This document shows positions 49,401 through 62,210 of a DNA stretch of 64,000 nt, in pieces. Location: positions 1,488,001 through 1,552,000 of the forward strand of contig JAFEKR010000007.1 of assembly GCA_019022495.1 (NCBI GenBank), in the 5' to 3' direction. The notes beneath the pieces are model-generated. The model was not told the DNA's origin and did no database searches. It was given only the letters and a program-made list of their open reading frames with translations. Position 1 is the first letter of the stretch, and every line of letters starts with the position of its first letter. Both the position numbers and the translations under genes were made by a program. This DNA is from Epichloe hybrida (taxonomy: Eukaryota > Ascomycota > Sordariomycetes > Hypocreales > Clavicipitaceae).

Positions 49401-51250
49401 AGGCCTATTTCCTTACTAAATATTATAGGAAAAATTATAGAAGTAATAATTATAAAGTAACTTATAGCCTTTACTAAGGTAAAAGGACTTCTCCTAGAGC
49501 TATAGATAGGGAATAGGATAAATAGGTTAATAAAGACTATAATTAAGGTCTTAGTAAAGTGTGTAAGAGAGGCCTAGAGTAAAGGCAAAATTACCTTACT
49601 TACCTAGATAAATATCTTATTTGCTTTTAATAGAGTTAGCTACCTATACTTAATTTACTTACTAATCCTAATAGGAATCCCTTACTAGCTAATAGCTATA
49701 ATATAAAGCTTCCTAGTAAATAAAATAAGCTAGCTTAGCTTTAATAAAGGACTCTCTAGACCCTTTAAGATTAAGGCTAGCACCCTATAAGGATTTTCTC
49801 TTTTACTAATTCTCTTCCTCCTTTACTTTATAAAACTTTATATATACCTCTAGGCTATCCTAGGCATAGTAGTAATTAGATTTACTAATAATATAAATAT
49901 TATAGTATTTAGTAAAAACATAGCGTAAACCTAGAGAAAACTTAAGGCTACTTAGAAGATCTATAAGGAATAGGTAAAGGAGGTAAGAGTAAAGTTTAAC
50001 CTAGTGAAAACTAAACTTATATACTTTAGTAAGGCCTATAGGCCCTTATAGGCTAGGGTCTAGCTTAGTATAGAGAAAATAGCGCTAATAGAGGTATACT
50101 AATTCCTTAGGGTATAGGTAAATAGGAAACTTAACTAAAGTGCTTATAAGAATATCCTTAAGGGAAAACTAGCCTAGTAGTAGCTTGCACTCTTTATGCT
50201 AGTAGCGTTAGCATAAGGCATTAGCTTTAAAGATACCTAGCTTATATATACATAAGTAGTCTAGCTTATTCTTACCTATAGGGTAAGCGCCTACCACACT
50301 CTAACTAAGAAAGGAGGAAAACTATAAGGAATAGTTAGAAGTTTTATAGCAGACTAATTAACCTATCTCTAGACTATAGCTAGAGCGTTTAAGGCTATAC
50401 TAATTACTTAGCTAGAAGTTAAAACCTATATCCCCCCCCTAGACCTTTACCTAAATAAGATAAAGCAGAAGTTTAAGGAAAGGATTATACTTAGTAAAAT
50501 AATAAATAAGATATAGGCTATAGCTAACTTAGTATAAATAGTACTATAATATAAAAGAAAACCCTTACTTACTAATAATAAACCTAATATATAACTATAT
50601 AAGAAGTAAAAGAAAAGATAAGAAAACTAGTATTTTAATAGGTAATAGAGATAACATAGGCATAGGAGAGAGCTAATAGAGGATTACTTACTTACCTATA
50701 ACCTAAAGGAAATCTAGAAATTTTACACTAGGCTTAATAAGCATATCTCCTTTATAATAGTATAATTATATATAGGAAAGATTAGCCTTAATAAGTTTCT
50801 CTTCTAAAGGCGTGTTCTTAGGGTAGCTTTGCCCCTATATAGCTATAGTTATATAGTTAAAGACTAGTACTATATAATTATTAACTATACTAACTATAAC
50901 TATAAATACCCCTAAATAAGATAGCCTAGAGACATATAGGAGGTAAGGCTAGCCCTAGATAATCCCCTAAAGGCAAGATATATTATAAAGTAATTCCTTA
51001 GTATAAGAAGACTCTAATACTATATATTAGTATAAGACCTAGCCTTTAGTTAACATAAACTAGGGGAGGATCTAGGCTACCCTAGAGGTAACTAAACTAA
51101 CTAATAAACAAACACTATGGATAACTAAAGAGAGGCACTAGGTAAAATAATGTAGCTATAGAGGCAGGCTAGATATAAGGCAAAATCACACTATAATAGG
51201 AAGACTATAGGTCTAGAATAGTTATTAAATTAATTTTAAGCTAAAAAGCT
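46440..51250 (+). mobile_element. RIP-degenerate non-LTR (LINE, Tad1-like) retrotransposon relic
   Basis: Two ruined frames are readable on the plus strand. ORF1 (about 46700-47760) contains a CCHC zinc knuckle at 47410-47454 with spacing C-x2-C-x4-H-x4-C, where two Cys codons now read Tyr and the His codon reads Tyr. ORF2 (frame of 48246) has the endonuclease motif G-D-F-N-x-K-H-P at 48246-48269. It also has the reverse transcriptase catalytic box at 49881-49892, where the Ala-Asp-Asp codons now read Thr-Asn-Asn, and the C-terminal block with A-Y-H-T and P-P-L-D-L-Y near 50286-50460. All three lie in one frame, interrupted by TAG and TAA stops at former Gln and Trp codons. Every change seen is C-to-T or G-to-A, so the element is dead. 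Its ends were not located; no poly-A tail or target duplication was found. Confidence 0.85.
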
Positions 51251-53930
51251 ATAGGTATTATTTTACACTAGCCTACTGCCACCCCTTTACTAACCTAGAA
51301 TTAGCCCTATTTCTCCTTAGGAATAGGGATTATATTCTCTATTACCTTACTCTTACCCTTAGCTAATAGGCTAGTGGCTAGAAGGTAGTTTATCTTTATT
51401 ACTTAGGTATTAAGCCACTAGAGCTAAAAGATAACCTTATTATATTATTCCTTTATAGACCTAGACTTAGCTAAGTCTAGGCTTACTATAGTAGCGCCCT
51501 ATTTCTTCTTAGCGTGGTTTTTAGTATAGAGTTTCTTAACCTAAGCTATATAGTCCTCTAGGGCCTAGATAATTAAAGTTAGCTATAGAATAAAGCCACT
51601 ACTAAGCTAGAGTAAAATTACTTATATTACTCCTAGTAACTATACTAGCCTAGGTCTTAACTAACTACTAATATTCCCCTTACTAGCTAGTAATATTTAG
51701 CTATAAGCAAATTAGCACTAGAGTAGGCTTAGAATAGGCATAGGAGTTAATATTACCTTAATATATATATAATTACAGACTTAATAATTAAAATAGGCGT
51801 TAGATATTACCCCTTTACATATAGATTAGCCCTGCCCCTAGACTAGAAATAAACTAACTTACTAATAATATTATAGCACTAATAGCCCTTATTTTTAACG
51901 GATTACATCTTATAGGACACACACTAGATCTCTTATAGCTTACCTAGCTACCCTAGGTTAGACCTAGAAATAGGGCAAAATAAAGGTAAAGAGGACTTAC
52001 TACTAGGCCTTTTGCCTTTACCTAATCTAATTACTTTTAGGTTAGGGACTTCCTTAAATACTTATCTAAGGTTATAAGATCCTAGGCAAATTAGAGCTAG
52101 AATAGCACTAAAAATAGGGTACTTATAGAGCTTAGTAATATTATAATATGTTTTTTTACGTAAAATATTAGTATTTAAACTAGCACTAGACTAGAGAAGC
52201 CTTAAATAGCTTCTAAAAGGGATAGGAAGGAAAAGAACCTATAGGAAATTTATTATAAGAAAAGGAAAAAGGTTAAAACCTTAAGGGAGGAGAAGCCCTC
52301 TTTTATACTTAAGAGAGAGAGGGGGGGGACTAACTATAATATTAGCTAGAAAACAAAGTATAAGATAAGTAAACACATAGATAGCGCATAACTAATCTAG
52401 GAGCGGAACTACCTAGTTACTAAGCCTAAATTACCTACCCCCTATTATAATTAAATAAAACTATATGCTTAGACTTTATAAGATATCTAGACTAGTGCTA
52501 GGTTAGATTTAGCTAAAAAGTAAGGCACTAGAAAAGTTAGAAGTAAAGCAAATAAAAAGTAAATTATTATTATAAATCTAAATTCACTACGCCCTAGGGT
52601 AAAGTAAAAGACATAAAGCTAGGTTAGAGTAAGACTAGACTAGCACTAAAGGGAGCTAGTTAGGACTACTACTACACTTTTTCCTTTCCTTTTTATTTTC
52701 ATTTTCTTTAGGATAAGGCTAGCATAAGCTAGCACTAAATACCTATAATTAATCACACCCAATGCGGTGCAGACCTAGAAGAGGGTTAGCGCTAGCCTGT
52801 TAATAGACATAAGGGGGTTTTTCTTCCTAGTAAAGGGTTTTCCCTCTTAACTAAGCGGATAGAGTACTAGGAACAGCTACATAGTTAGCTAGCTAGCGTA
52901 AAGAATATATATACTAATAATCTTCTCTTCTAGTTAATATGCCTTCTTTATATGTATTATAACTATTTTAATTACTTATATCTAATTTTAGTATAGATTA
53001 TAGTAATAGTAATAGTAATATAGTAGCCTTTTTACCCTAAACTTACCTATATATATAGCTTTAATACCTCTTATAATATATAACTAAGACTTCTTCTAAG
53101 GTCTTATATATAGTATTTCTAGTATACCTTAGTTACTTTTAGCTTATATAAGCAGGAATAGTCTTAGCCTATATGTTTATTTATAAGAGTAATATGCTAT
53201 TCTTACTTTACCTAGCTATAATATATAATTTCTTTAAGATTAAGTTTAACTAAAGTAAATTAAAAGTAAGTAACCTTTATATATAAATACTTTCTTAATT
53301 TAATTAAGAGGTATACTATATATAATCCTTATAATTACTATATATAATAAATAGTATAAAATAAAGATAATCTTATTATACTATTTCTAGTTTATATATA
53401 CTTACTAGGCCACTTTAGTAATATATATAGTAATTATAAATAGCTAGATTATATATCTTCTTATTCTAATAAAGACTAGGTAGGTTTACTAGTAAGAGAT
53501 GCTTATATAGGATTAAATATAAGTTCCTAAGAATAGCTAGTTAACCTTATTAAAGGACTTAGGACTAAAGATAACCTAATTATACTAGATAAGGATAAAA
53601 CTATAGATAATCCTATTATTCTTTAAAGTTATATATATAAATTTTCCCTTACTTCTTTTACTTTAAGGTTATATTATAGCCCTTTTATATATATTATAAT
53701 ACTATTAATAAAGCTCTTAACTAAGTAATTATAAATAGAGATATTAGCTAGTAGTGCTAGCTAATCTAGAATAATAGCTAGCACTTTCTTATAGTGTTTT
53801 AGGTTAGTAGCTTACTTTTATATATAAGAGTTAAGTAAAGTAAAGACTAGCTTAGCTTAATTTTATTTTATATATATACACTTCCTTAAATTTATATATA
53901 GATTTAATTTACTATTTATATAGCTTACCT

Positions 53931-55553
53931 AAAATCATAATGTGGGTTTTCTGTTTTAGCAGCCCTTTGCGGGGCCTGTCTAAGGTGCCACCGTAAGGGA
54001 CTCCCCCAGCAGCGCGACCCCGCAACGACGGCGAGACTGAACAAATATTCATCTTTTGTGTGCCGCATGGATAATGCGAATCGCAGCTCACCGACTGCCG
54101 TGCTCAAAGCCTTCGTTTTATTCATAAAATCAAGACTGTGGAAACGGTTATTGGCAAGATCGTCAGGACTAGTAGAGATGCACAGTTGAGCGGAACCCAG
54201 GTGGGAGGACGGGTCGTTTTCAAATACTCCGTTCATGGACAAATGCCTAACTCCCGAACTCGGCCCGGAAACGTGACTTGCGATCTCTCTACACACGTTC
54301 CAGTGGCACGTTGCTTCGCTCTCTTGTTGACCGTCATCCATCACTCTCAGTCAAATTTATTACGCCCATGTCAGCAAGCATGCAGGCTCTGCAAGCTGAA
54401 AACGCTTAGGGCTGTGCTTGTTGGTTGCTCGTGGCGCATCAATGGACAAGCCGCAGTTGACCAGGACGATCGAAAGGTATCCTCACAGCCAATGAGGCAT
54501 TGAAGAAGACAAACAAATCATACATGCGTCCCCGTCGAGCGGCATCCAACCAATGGCGGGAAATGCCAACGCATAGCTTCACGATGGGTCAAGCGAGGTC
54601 TGGGAGGGCGACCTGTTGCGCGACCTTACTTATGTGCTTACCAGGCAGCTGCGGCATCTTCCTCAGGTAGGCAGGGATGGCACTCGTCTCGCCCGAGGTG
54701 ACCGGTGATGCCTGACTTTGTCTTGGTGCACATGATGATCACTCTCCTGTGCTCAACTCCTTCCACAGCTTTGGTCGCTTCTCCTCGCTTGCATCTAGAA
54801 TTATCGTTTCCCATTTTCCGCCATACCGCCACATGTCTGCTTACATGCGTCCCGAGGCAAAGAGGGAAGAGCCAGTCACCTTGACCTGACCAAAAGACAT
54901 CGAACTCTCCATTCTTTCGCGGGCAGTCAATCGGCTACCCACTCCTTCCCGTCCCAAAGAGAAGTGATCACTCTCTGATCATATCTTGCTTCCTGATTCC
55001 GCTTGCTTTCTTGCCTGCGTCCCACAGCATCTGCCTAGCCGTTTGCCTTCGCACAAAAACCCTTTGATTACCAGGCAGCTCCCGACCCTGAGCGGCAGGG
55101 TTTTTTTTTTTTGGGAAGGCTATTGTTTGTTTTCGGCGACATTTACCAATAGCACCTCATCCGCTTATTCCTACTCCAAACATCGTTGAACTGTGCCCAC
55201 GCTTCGACATCTACGAGCATCTCAATTTCGAATCTCGTCCTAGTCGCCGATCACACAGCTGTCAACGAGAAAAGGCCTTGGTTCGCAGTTAAATCATCTT
55301 TGAGCAGACAGTACCTTTCGTGTCATTCATCGGTTATCGTTCCATCTGCTGTTCTATTGTCTCCTGTCACGCCGCCGCTTTATAGTAAGAAATGCTTTCT
55401 GAGAAAGGCGTTGCCAGACCCAGTGCTTCCATGGATTTTTGGCTTCTGACCAAAGCTCCCCTCTGTAGATATCTATTCCGCTAGTCACCTCACTTTCAGG
55501 ACTTCTAGTTCGGGTGGCACTCTCCACGGCTGTTCAAGTTTTCAGGAGCAGTC
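53931..55553. other. Intergenic region right of the AT-rich block
   Basis: 1.6 kb of balanced-composition DNA from the block edge to the AAA gene. Open stretches (for example 53925-54344 minus and 54138-54503 plus) show no family character. A poly-T run lies at 55099-55112. The last 400 bases are C/T-rich and probably serve as promoter and leader. Confidence 0.45.
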
Positions 55554-58500
55554 ATGGAGTCATCTCGAGTTGGTGGGACTGCGGCCGAAAGGCAAATACA
55601 CTCCAGTCAACAGATCACGGAGACTGTGGCTGAAAATGACGATGGATCAACCAAGAAGTCGAATTGCCACACAAAATCATCTGAGCCCTCCAAGACAAAA
55701 CCCGACACACCTGACCGAAGCACGGCCAAGTCAAAGAAAACGAAGAATAGTCGCAAAGCTGGAGACTCTGGAAGAAAAGGGAGATTTGAGAAAACGAGCA
55801 GAAACCATTGCCTGAGAAGGATGAAGGGCCCCCCATCCTCGAGCTCGGAGCTATATTCGCCAAGTGAGAGTGACGGTAGCTCTTCCACTGACACAGACGA
55901 CGGCGACACGTTGTATTCGTCAGACGAAGACGAGATCCACCGCAAACGCAAGTCGAGGATGTCTAGAGCATCTTCTCGCTCTGTCTCTCGTCATCGTGTC
56001 CATGACGGCCGCAATGCACTCAGAGGACCAAGCAAGGCTGTGCGTGGGTCGGGCAGTACGGTGATGCCCCGAAAAGAGGCAGGTTCTAGAAATGCTCATG
56101 GTCTCGACAATTGGGTCGATGCGACTGCCCAAAAGGATATAGGAGAGGCTCTTGAACAGTTGGAGTTGCGATGCAGTCATTTACAGCACCAACTAGACAC
56201 TATGAGCGGCTTTCAAGCCTCCCAGACGAACAGGCAATTCCAATCTCAGCAACAGCCAGTCATTGGCGCGTTCGGCAATCCATATTCTACGACGGACTTA
56301 GCACAGACCGAATCTACCAGCATTACTCAAGTAAATAACAAGAATCAGACGCCATTTGTGTCAAGGTACAGTCGCCCAGTCGTTTTACCTACTAGAGAAT
56401 CCTCAACTCGTCCTATTAGTCCTGGGCCACTTGCTGGCTCTCGAGGTAATCCCTTGGGCAACGGAAAGTCAGACTCCCACCACGATGCTCAGAGAGAGAA
56501 AAAGCTAGATTACAAACGCGTTGATGCAGTTTGGGACAGCAAACTCTTTGCTTTCAAACTTCAAGATACGGCGGACATGGCTGCGAACTCTAAATATGGC
56601 GGATATTTATTCCACGTGAGGAGGACTTTCAGTAGTGATGGGAAATACCGAGCCACGTCTGTCGACATCAAGAGCAAGCTTCTGCGTGAATGCCTGCAAG
56701 ATGTCATAGGCAATGTTCGTGGAGTAAACCTGGTCGATGAAACGCCGAAAGTAGACCCGAATCTACTTTTTCTGTAAGAAATATTCTCAGTTTGTCTCGT
56801 TCTTATTTCTCTCTTTTTCCGGGGTTTTTTTGATCGTTGTTGCCCCCCCCCCCCCCAAAAAAAAAAAAAAACCTACCCGATCTTATGTCTGAATCCATCT
56901 AACATAGGTCTTAGATACTTGGACGACTTTCGTTCATATTTAAAAAAGCTGAAAGAGGTTGAGCCGGCTGGTAAGCACAAACGAGAACAGCGTAGAAATC
57001 AGCGTCGGCTTGACAACAAGCGAAAGGAACTCAAAGTTTTGATCAAATATCTGGACAAAGACTATGCAAAAGTGAAGAAAAGCTTGTACTCAATGCTGGA
57101 CAGCGGAATCGTCAACTTCGAGTATTTTTGGGCATTATGGAAGCCGAACACACTTGTGTACTCTGCAACCTACGGGCACATGGAAGATCCCCGTGTTTTC
57201 AAAGTTGACATGGCTGTTCGTCACAGTTCGATGTTTCGAGGTAACTGTTATGTTGTCGACGGCAAATATCTCGAATTCGATGGGAAGCGTTTTGGCCATG
57301 GAAGTGTGGTTGAAGAAATTGCAGAATTTCAAGGGACTCGAAAAATAACCAGCTTGCCATTTTATCCACTCTCATATCACAAGGATGAGCTGAACATGCG
57401 CCAAACGTTGATCGAACGAGGCAAGAAATTTGTGTCTCTCAATGGAGCGTATTTTAAAGCATACTCAGGTCTTGCATACATGAAAGGGAAGAAGGGGGCG
57501 ATTACGAAGTTCCACATTCAACCAAGCCGCATTATGGTGGACCCTGCTATCTTCAGGCGTATCAATCCCAACTACTTCGTGTCTGCCGTACGACCCAAAG
57601 GTTCCGATGCACTGTCAGATTCAGGTTTGTCTGATGGTGAGGATGATATGTATGACTGCTTTTCATCCGAAGACGTCCACGGGGAGGAGGGTCCGAAGGT
57701 GACTAGCAAGACGACCAAGGGCTTCGACCGTAGCATCCTGGTCACGAAAGCGCTGCAAGCTGACTTAGTGGCGAGGAGCAAGCCTTCGCCGTTGCAATCA
57801 TTGCCAACAACGGCCAGTGCAACCATTCAAGGGGCGAATAGTACCGACTCATCAACGGAAGAGAAAGTCGCCGAGACACCAAAGGGAGACTCTGTAACGG
57901 ATCAATCACTTGTGTTTACAGATGATGACTATCTGCTCGCGTCGCCAGTTGTCTTGGGCTTTTCTTTCTCCGAGAAGGAATGGCTGGAGTTCTCCGTTTC
58001 CAGGATCCGCGAGATCAAGTGGAACGAAGATGCTTGGGGCTCTCTGGTTCTTCCTCCAGAAACGAAAGATCTGATCCAAGCGCTCGTCAAGTCACGCAAA
58101 AACAATCTGACCCAGACAATCGATGATGTCATACAAGGGAAAGGGAAAGGCCTCGTCAGTATGTTACATGCTTGGTTGATATGGGCTGATTGCTATTGGA
58201 TGAGTGCTAACGAGGAATCTGCAGCTGTTCTTCACGGACCTCCGGGAACAGGCAAAACGCTAACTGCAGAAGGCATCAGTGAATTGCTCCAATGTCCACT
58301 ATATATGGTATCTGCTGGAGAACTTGGCACCAACTCTCGTTTTCTGGAGATGGAACTGCAAAAAATACTGGATATTTGTCATTCCTGGGGGGCGATACTG
58401 CTGCTCGACGAAGCTGATGTGTTCCTCGAAAAGCGAAATATGCAGGACATACATCGCAACGCACTTGTTAGCATTTTCTTACGCCAATTGGAATACTTCC

Positions 58501-58971
58501 AAGGAATTTTGTTCCTCACTACAAACCGTGTGGAGGTGAGTCAGAGAATCCTTTGATGAAGTAGAAGGGGACGAAGAAGAAAACAAAGATCGGATGAAGG
58601 ACATTATCTGACAAAAGGTGCAGACATTTGATGAGGCATTCCAATCCCGGATTCACATCGCTCTCCGATATGATGGACTAGATTCCAAGGCTAAGAAGGC
58701 CATCTTAAAGATGTTTATTGGCAGAGTCGAGGCGCATGGACAACTGGCCGTGGAGCCTTTTACTGACGAGGATCTTGATCAACTTGCCAAACACGAACTC
58801 AATGGACGAGAGATCAAGAACATGATTGGTTCTGCCCAAGACTTGGCCCTGAACAAGGCCGAGGCGCTTTCAATGCGGCATATGCAGCAAGTATTAGACA
58901 TTCACGCCAAGTTTGGACGAGACTTGCGAGGTGGCACTGGCTACGAAGATGCCATGAGAAGCTACTGCTGA
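55554..58971 (+). CDS. DUF7025-AAA ATPase (fungal)
   Basis: Four exons, 55554-56773, 56915-58158, 58225-58535 and 58624-58971, encode 1040 residues. The first 200 residues are disordered, Ser/Lys/Asp-rich. A short helical segment (E-A-L-E-Q-L-E-L-R-C-S-H-L-Q) follows. The conserved middle, with P-N-L-L-F-L-Y-L-D-D-F-R-S-Y, is the DUF7025 region. The AAA core has Walker A G-P-P-G-T-G-K-T, Walker B I-L-L-L-D-E-A-D, sensor L-T-T-N-R and the arginine-finger region F-Q-S-R-I-H. Such proteins are abundant in filamentous fungi; their role is unknown, though the fold implies ATP-driven remodelling. Intron 1 carries runs of C and A. Intron 2 (GTATGT, GCTAAC branch) restores G-L-V-T-V-L-H-G-P-P-G. For intron 3 the acceptor at 58623 was preferred to the one at 58617 because it gives T-N-R-V-E-T-F-D-E-A-F. 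Confidence 0.92.
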
Positions 58972-61900
58972 GTCGTCAAAATATCCCGCTGCATCGTGGA
59001 CACGAAGTCTGCGGACCTCATGGTGTGTATCATGGGTTTGCGCAGACAATAGTAAATATGCCGTTGGGGAAGATCGAGTATGGATATGATATAAATCCTG
59101 ACAGCGCTGACAGCAATTGGCAAGTATTTTTACAAAGCGCGAGCGGCCCCTGTACAGATGTGGAATGTTTCTTTGAGAAGAACAATGGCGATGAAACACA
59201 GTGCAGGAGCATAGTCGTAGCGTTTCTACAGAACAAATTGTTAGATGAAGTCCTTTTAGTATTTGGCCTTCTTGATAAGGGACATGTGTGATACGTTTCA
59301 TTGTGAGTCGTCTTGGTCCATGTCCGATGCTTTTGACCTTTGACATGAAAGAAACTTATTCGTTGAAAGGGAACCCGCTGTATCGGAAGTCGTAAAAGAT
59401 CTGAAACATGCAAGCTTGGTGTCTGTCTCTGCTAAAGTTGGGTACCTTTAAGGGATCGTGTAATGCTTTGTGCCCTGGAATACTGGGTCCAGCACAGTAC
59501 ATCCCTGAGGCCTTGCGACTTGACCAAAAAATTCCCGGAGGAACGACCACATACATAATATCGAGGAACCAGCAGTAGTGTGGGTACACGGCAAGCAAGG
59601 GCGTCGAGTACCTGAGAAAATAGGGAGAGGCAAGAGGCTTTTCATGGACTTTCCGGAGGCTCGCATTTCGGAGAGACTTGATGCCTTGTGCCTGTTGGTC
59701 TAGGTTTTTTTTTGGGGGGGGAATGGGGGGGGGCGGCTTTTTTTTGGCATGCCCATAATGTAAGGTCTATTGTACGGTCGTGACACCCGAAGAAGGACAG
59801 ACACGAAGGGGGGTAATAAAAGCTGACGACGCAGTGAGGCATGCGTGATTGTACAGAGTTTCATCTCACCTCTGAGAGCGCTAATAAAGAAGGGGCATTC
59901 GCCGCCAAGTTGGTCGTCAAAGCCACGTAAGCACTCGGACTACGTTGCTGTAGGGGCGTTGCTGTAGGGGAGCATCCCAGGGCGCAAAGAACGTCCAGCA
60001 AGCTTGTTGCTTGGGCCGTGGCCAGTGCCAGAGCCGAGACATTGCACAGTCAAAACAAACAAACAATTCAATGTCGTTTCAGCGCCCGTGTCTCAGGAAG
60101 CCCTTTTGGGCACTAGGCCGCTAGGCTCGAGTCCCAGGGCGGGCGTGATTGATTTTTTTTTTTTGGTCATGTATTAATATCCGACGAGCTCACCAGCGCG
60201 TGGCGAGGCGAGATGAAGATTTGGTGGCGCGCTCGAACGGCAAGGCCTCGCGGTTGAGCATCCACGTAATGATCGGGGTTCCGGTATCGATCATTTGTTT
60301 CCCTGCCACCGACAGGTTGCCATGGCCAGGTATTCTTGGAGACTCATCAGCTCGGTTCTACGGATCACTCCGTACGCAATGTTCATTGTTGATGAATGCC
60401 CGCGTGGCGGGGCATTGTTTTTCATTCCAGTGAAGGGCAGCGTCGCCCACCCCCCCCCCATGCCTCGTGCCTCGTGCCTCGTGCCCCGTGCCCCGTGCCC
60501 CGCGCCCTTCTCCTTTCCCGTTGCATCTCCGAATCTGAATCGCGCACACCCAGCAGTGCCAGCACACAGTCTAGTACTGTAGTTGTACACATACAGTAGA
60601 TATGCATGTGCTCCCGACGTGGCAGGCCTGTTTGCCTTGTACGACAACGGTAGTAGGAACACCACATTTTAGGCCAATATGTTGCCCAACGGTTTTGTCA
60701 ATGTACCACTTATTCATCAAATATGTACTTGGAAGGGGAACAACTCAGCCCAATGGATCCCACTGGTCCACGAGGCTGAGCACAGTTTGTCGGCATGGAT
60801 ACACAGGATCCGTGCCAGGCACCAAGTAAGGTGGGGCGGGCCACGAGCACAGGCAGGCTGAGGCAGCAGAGATTTCCAACGAGACACGTCACCGCCACCA
60901 ACTGGCATTTTGGCATTGCCGAAAAAGGCCTGTGACTGAACTGTTCAGTCTTCTTCTTCTTCTAGCTTCTGCGCTGATGGCTCATGAGTACACAGAGGTA
61001 CTACACGGGTATGGTCGGTGCGCGCACTCAAACGGAGCGTTCAAAAATCAGAGGTGCGGCAATGAACTAACTACCATGCTACGAGGAAATCGTTATGCCA
61101 GAGGTCTTTGTGTTGCGTTATACCTCCTCGTTGGCAAAATTGGCTGACGTTGATATATGATGGATTAGCACACGAGCATCTGCGGTCATCGGCAACCAAC
61201 TGCGTGCTTGGAGGTGTCGTTATCGAATGTGTACGGTGCACAGCGGTCCTGGCCTCTGCATTATCAAGATGGCAGCACGAGGATCCATATAATGCGTCCT
61301 CCTCCATGTACTCCGTAAAATAACAGCTTTCAGTTTGACAGCTTGGAGCGTGGAAAACTTCTGGGGCATGCGTTCGGGTTGCTGATGAGAAAACAGCTTC
61401 TCGCAGAAATCGGTCGAAATCGATCGTCATAGTATCCTCACCCGGCTCGGAAGACTGGAACATAATCATAATAATACTCCGAACAAAAAAAAGTACAGAT
61501 ACAGCCAAACAAAGCCTCCCTCGTCCACAAATTGTCTGACAAAGTACAGGTCATGCCCCGGTCGCGCATTCCTCATTCCTTCACTTTTGCGTACACATTG
61601 TCGCTCGGCATGTACTCCGTACCTCTTCAAACAAGTATTACTCCATCAAGTCGCAGCTGCTGTTGCCCTAGCGCAGGTCCAGGTCCAGGGGTGTGCACAC
61701 CCCCTTTCCTCATTTAGCCTCCTTGGGCATGGGTCCGCTTTGGCTTTGTAGCATTGTACATAGTGATAGTGATATTAGTCAATTTACTCCCGGTGTATGT
61801 AGGACCCCCCTGCCCGCAGCAATAATGCTCATTTCAATGCCTCCGACGCTCCTTTATTTAGACTCAATCCCTCCCCTTCCCTCTTGTTCACGTTCCTGAT

Positions 61901-62210
61901 CCTCTCCTTTCGAACCTCTACAGTCTTTTGCCCTTCAAGTCATTCTTTACGGCCAGTGCCTCTCTCTGCCTTCATCGGCCCACGCTCCTTTCAAAAACTT
62001 CGACTTCTCGCTCTTACTGAGCTCAACTATCCAACAGATAAACCCCATCACCCTCCTTCCACATACAAGCCGACATTGTTTCATTACACGTCGTCACTCG
62101 AGTATTCTGCGAATACGAAAACCCCCCTTGGAGATATAGAGGAACGATTGACTCGGACTCTATCCAATCAACGAATTCAACCATTTTCCGTACAGGCAAA
62201 ATCAGTGACA
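58972..62210. other. Long intergenic region upstream of the Asp f 4-like gene
   Basis: 3.2 kb without a supported gene. It includes a T/G homopolymer patch (about 59706-59747), a tRNA-like B-box at 60130-60140 that I could not fold into a tRNA, a CGTGCC repeat (60461-60504) and two TACTCCGTA motifs (61310-61318 and 61613-61621). The frame of the downstream gene stays open to 61884 but has no ATG before 62211, so this part is leader. Confidence 0.5.
60461..60504. repeat. 7-bp tandem repeat (cctcgtg / ccccgtg)
   Basis: Six copies of a 7-base unit, the first three cctcgtg and the next cccc(g/c)gtg-like, directly after a C-run. The split into two sub-types suggests stepwise expansion. Confidence 0.8.

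Larger units (their letters stand above)
42246..53930. other. AT-rich, RIP-type gene-free block
   Basis: 11.7 kb of DNA with a very different composition: dominated by TA, TTA and ATA words, almost without CpG, and with only one chance frame above 60 codons (46237-46440, minus). Edges are sharp, at about 42245 on the left and about 53930 on the right. Within it are relics whose codons differ from known families by C-to-T and G-to-A changes (Gln to stop, Trp to stop, Cys to Tyr, Asp to Asn). That is the signature of repeat-induced point mutation, which mutates duplicated DNA in the sexual cycle of many filamentous ascomycetes. Parts I could assign are the non-LTR element (about 46440-51250) and the miniature LTR element (44838-45418). 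The rest (42246-44837, 45424-46440, 51250-53930) I could not assign to a family. Confidence 0.9.

Noticed and set aside
53925..54503. Overlapping open frames on both strands just right of the AT-rich block
   Set aside because: Neither resembles a known family, and one begins within the block edge; treated as chance frames.
60064..60160. Possible tRNA gene (B-box-like ggctcgagtcc followed by a T-run)
   Set aside because: Acceptor ends can be paired, but there is no A-box, the T-stem has a mismatch and no standard anticodon arm can be folded. A tRNA-derived relic remains possible.
61884..62210. N-terminal extension of the Asp f 4-like protein
   Set aside because: The frame is open but has no ATG; the first ATG at 62211 starts a proper signal peptide.
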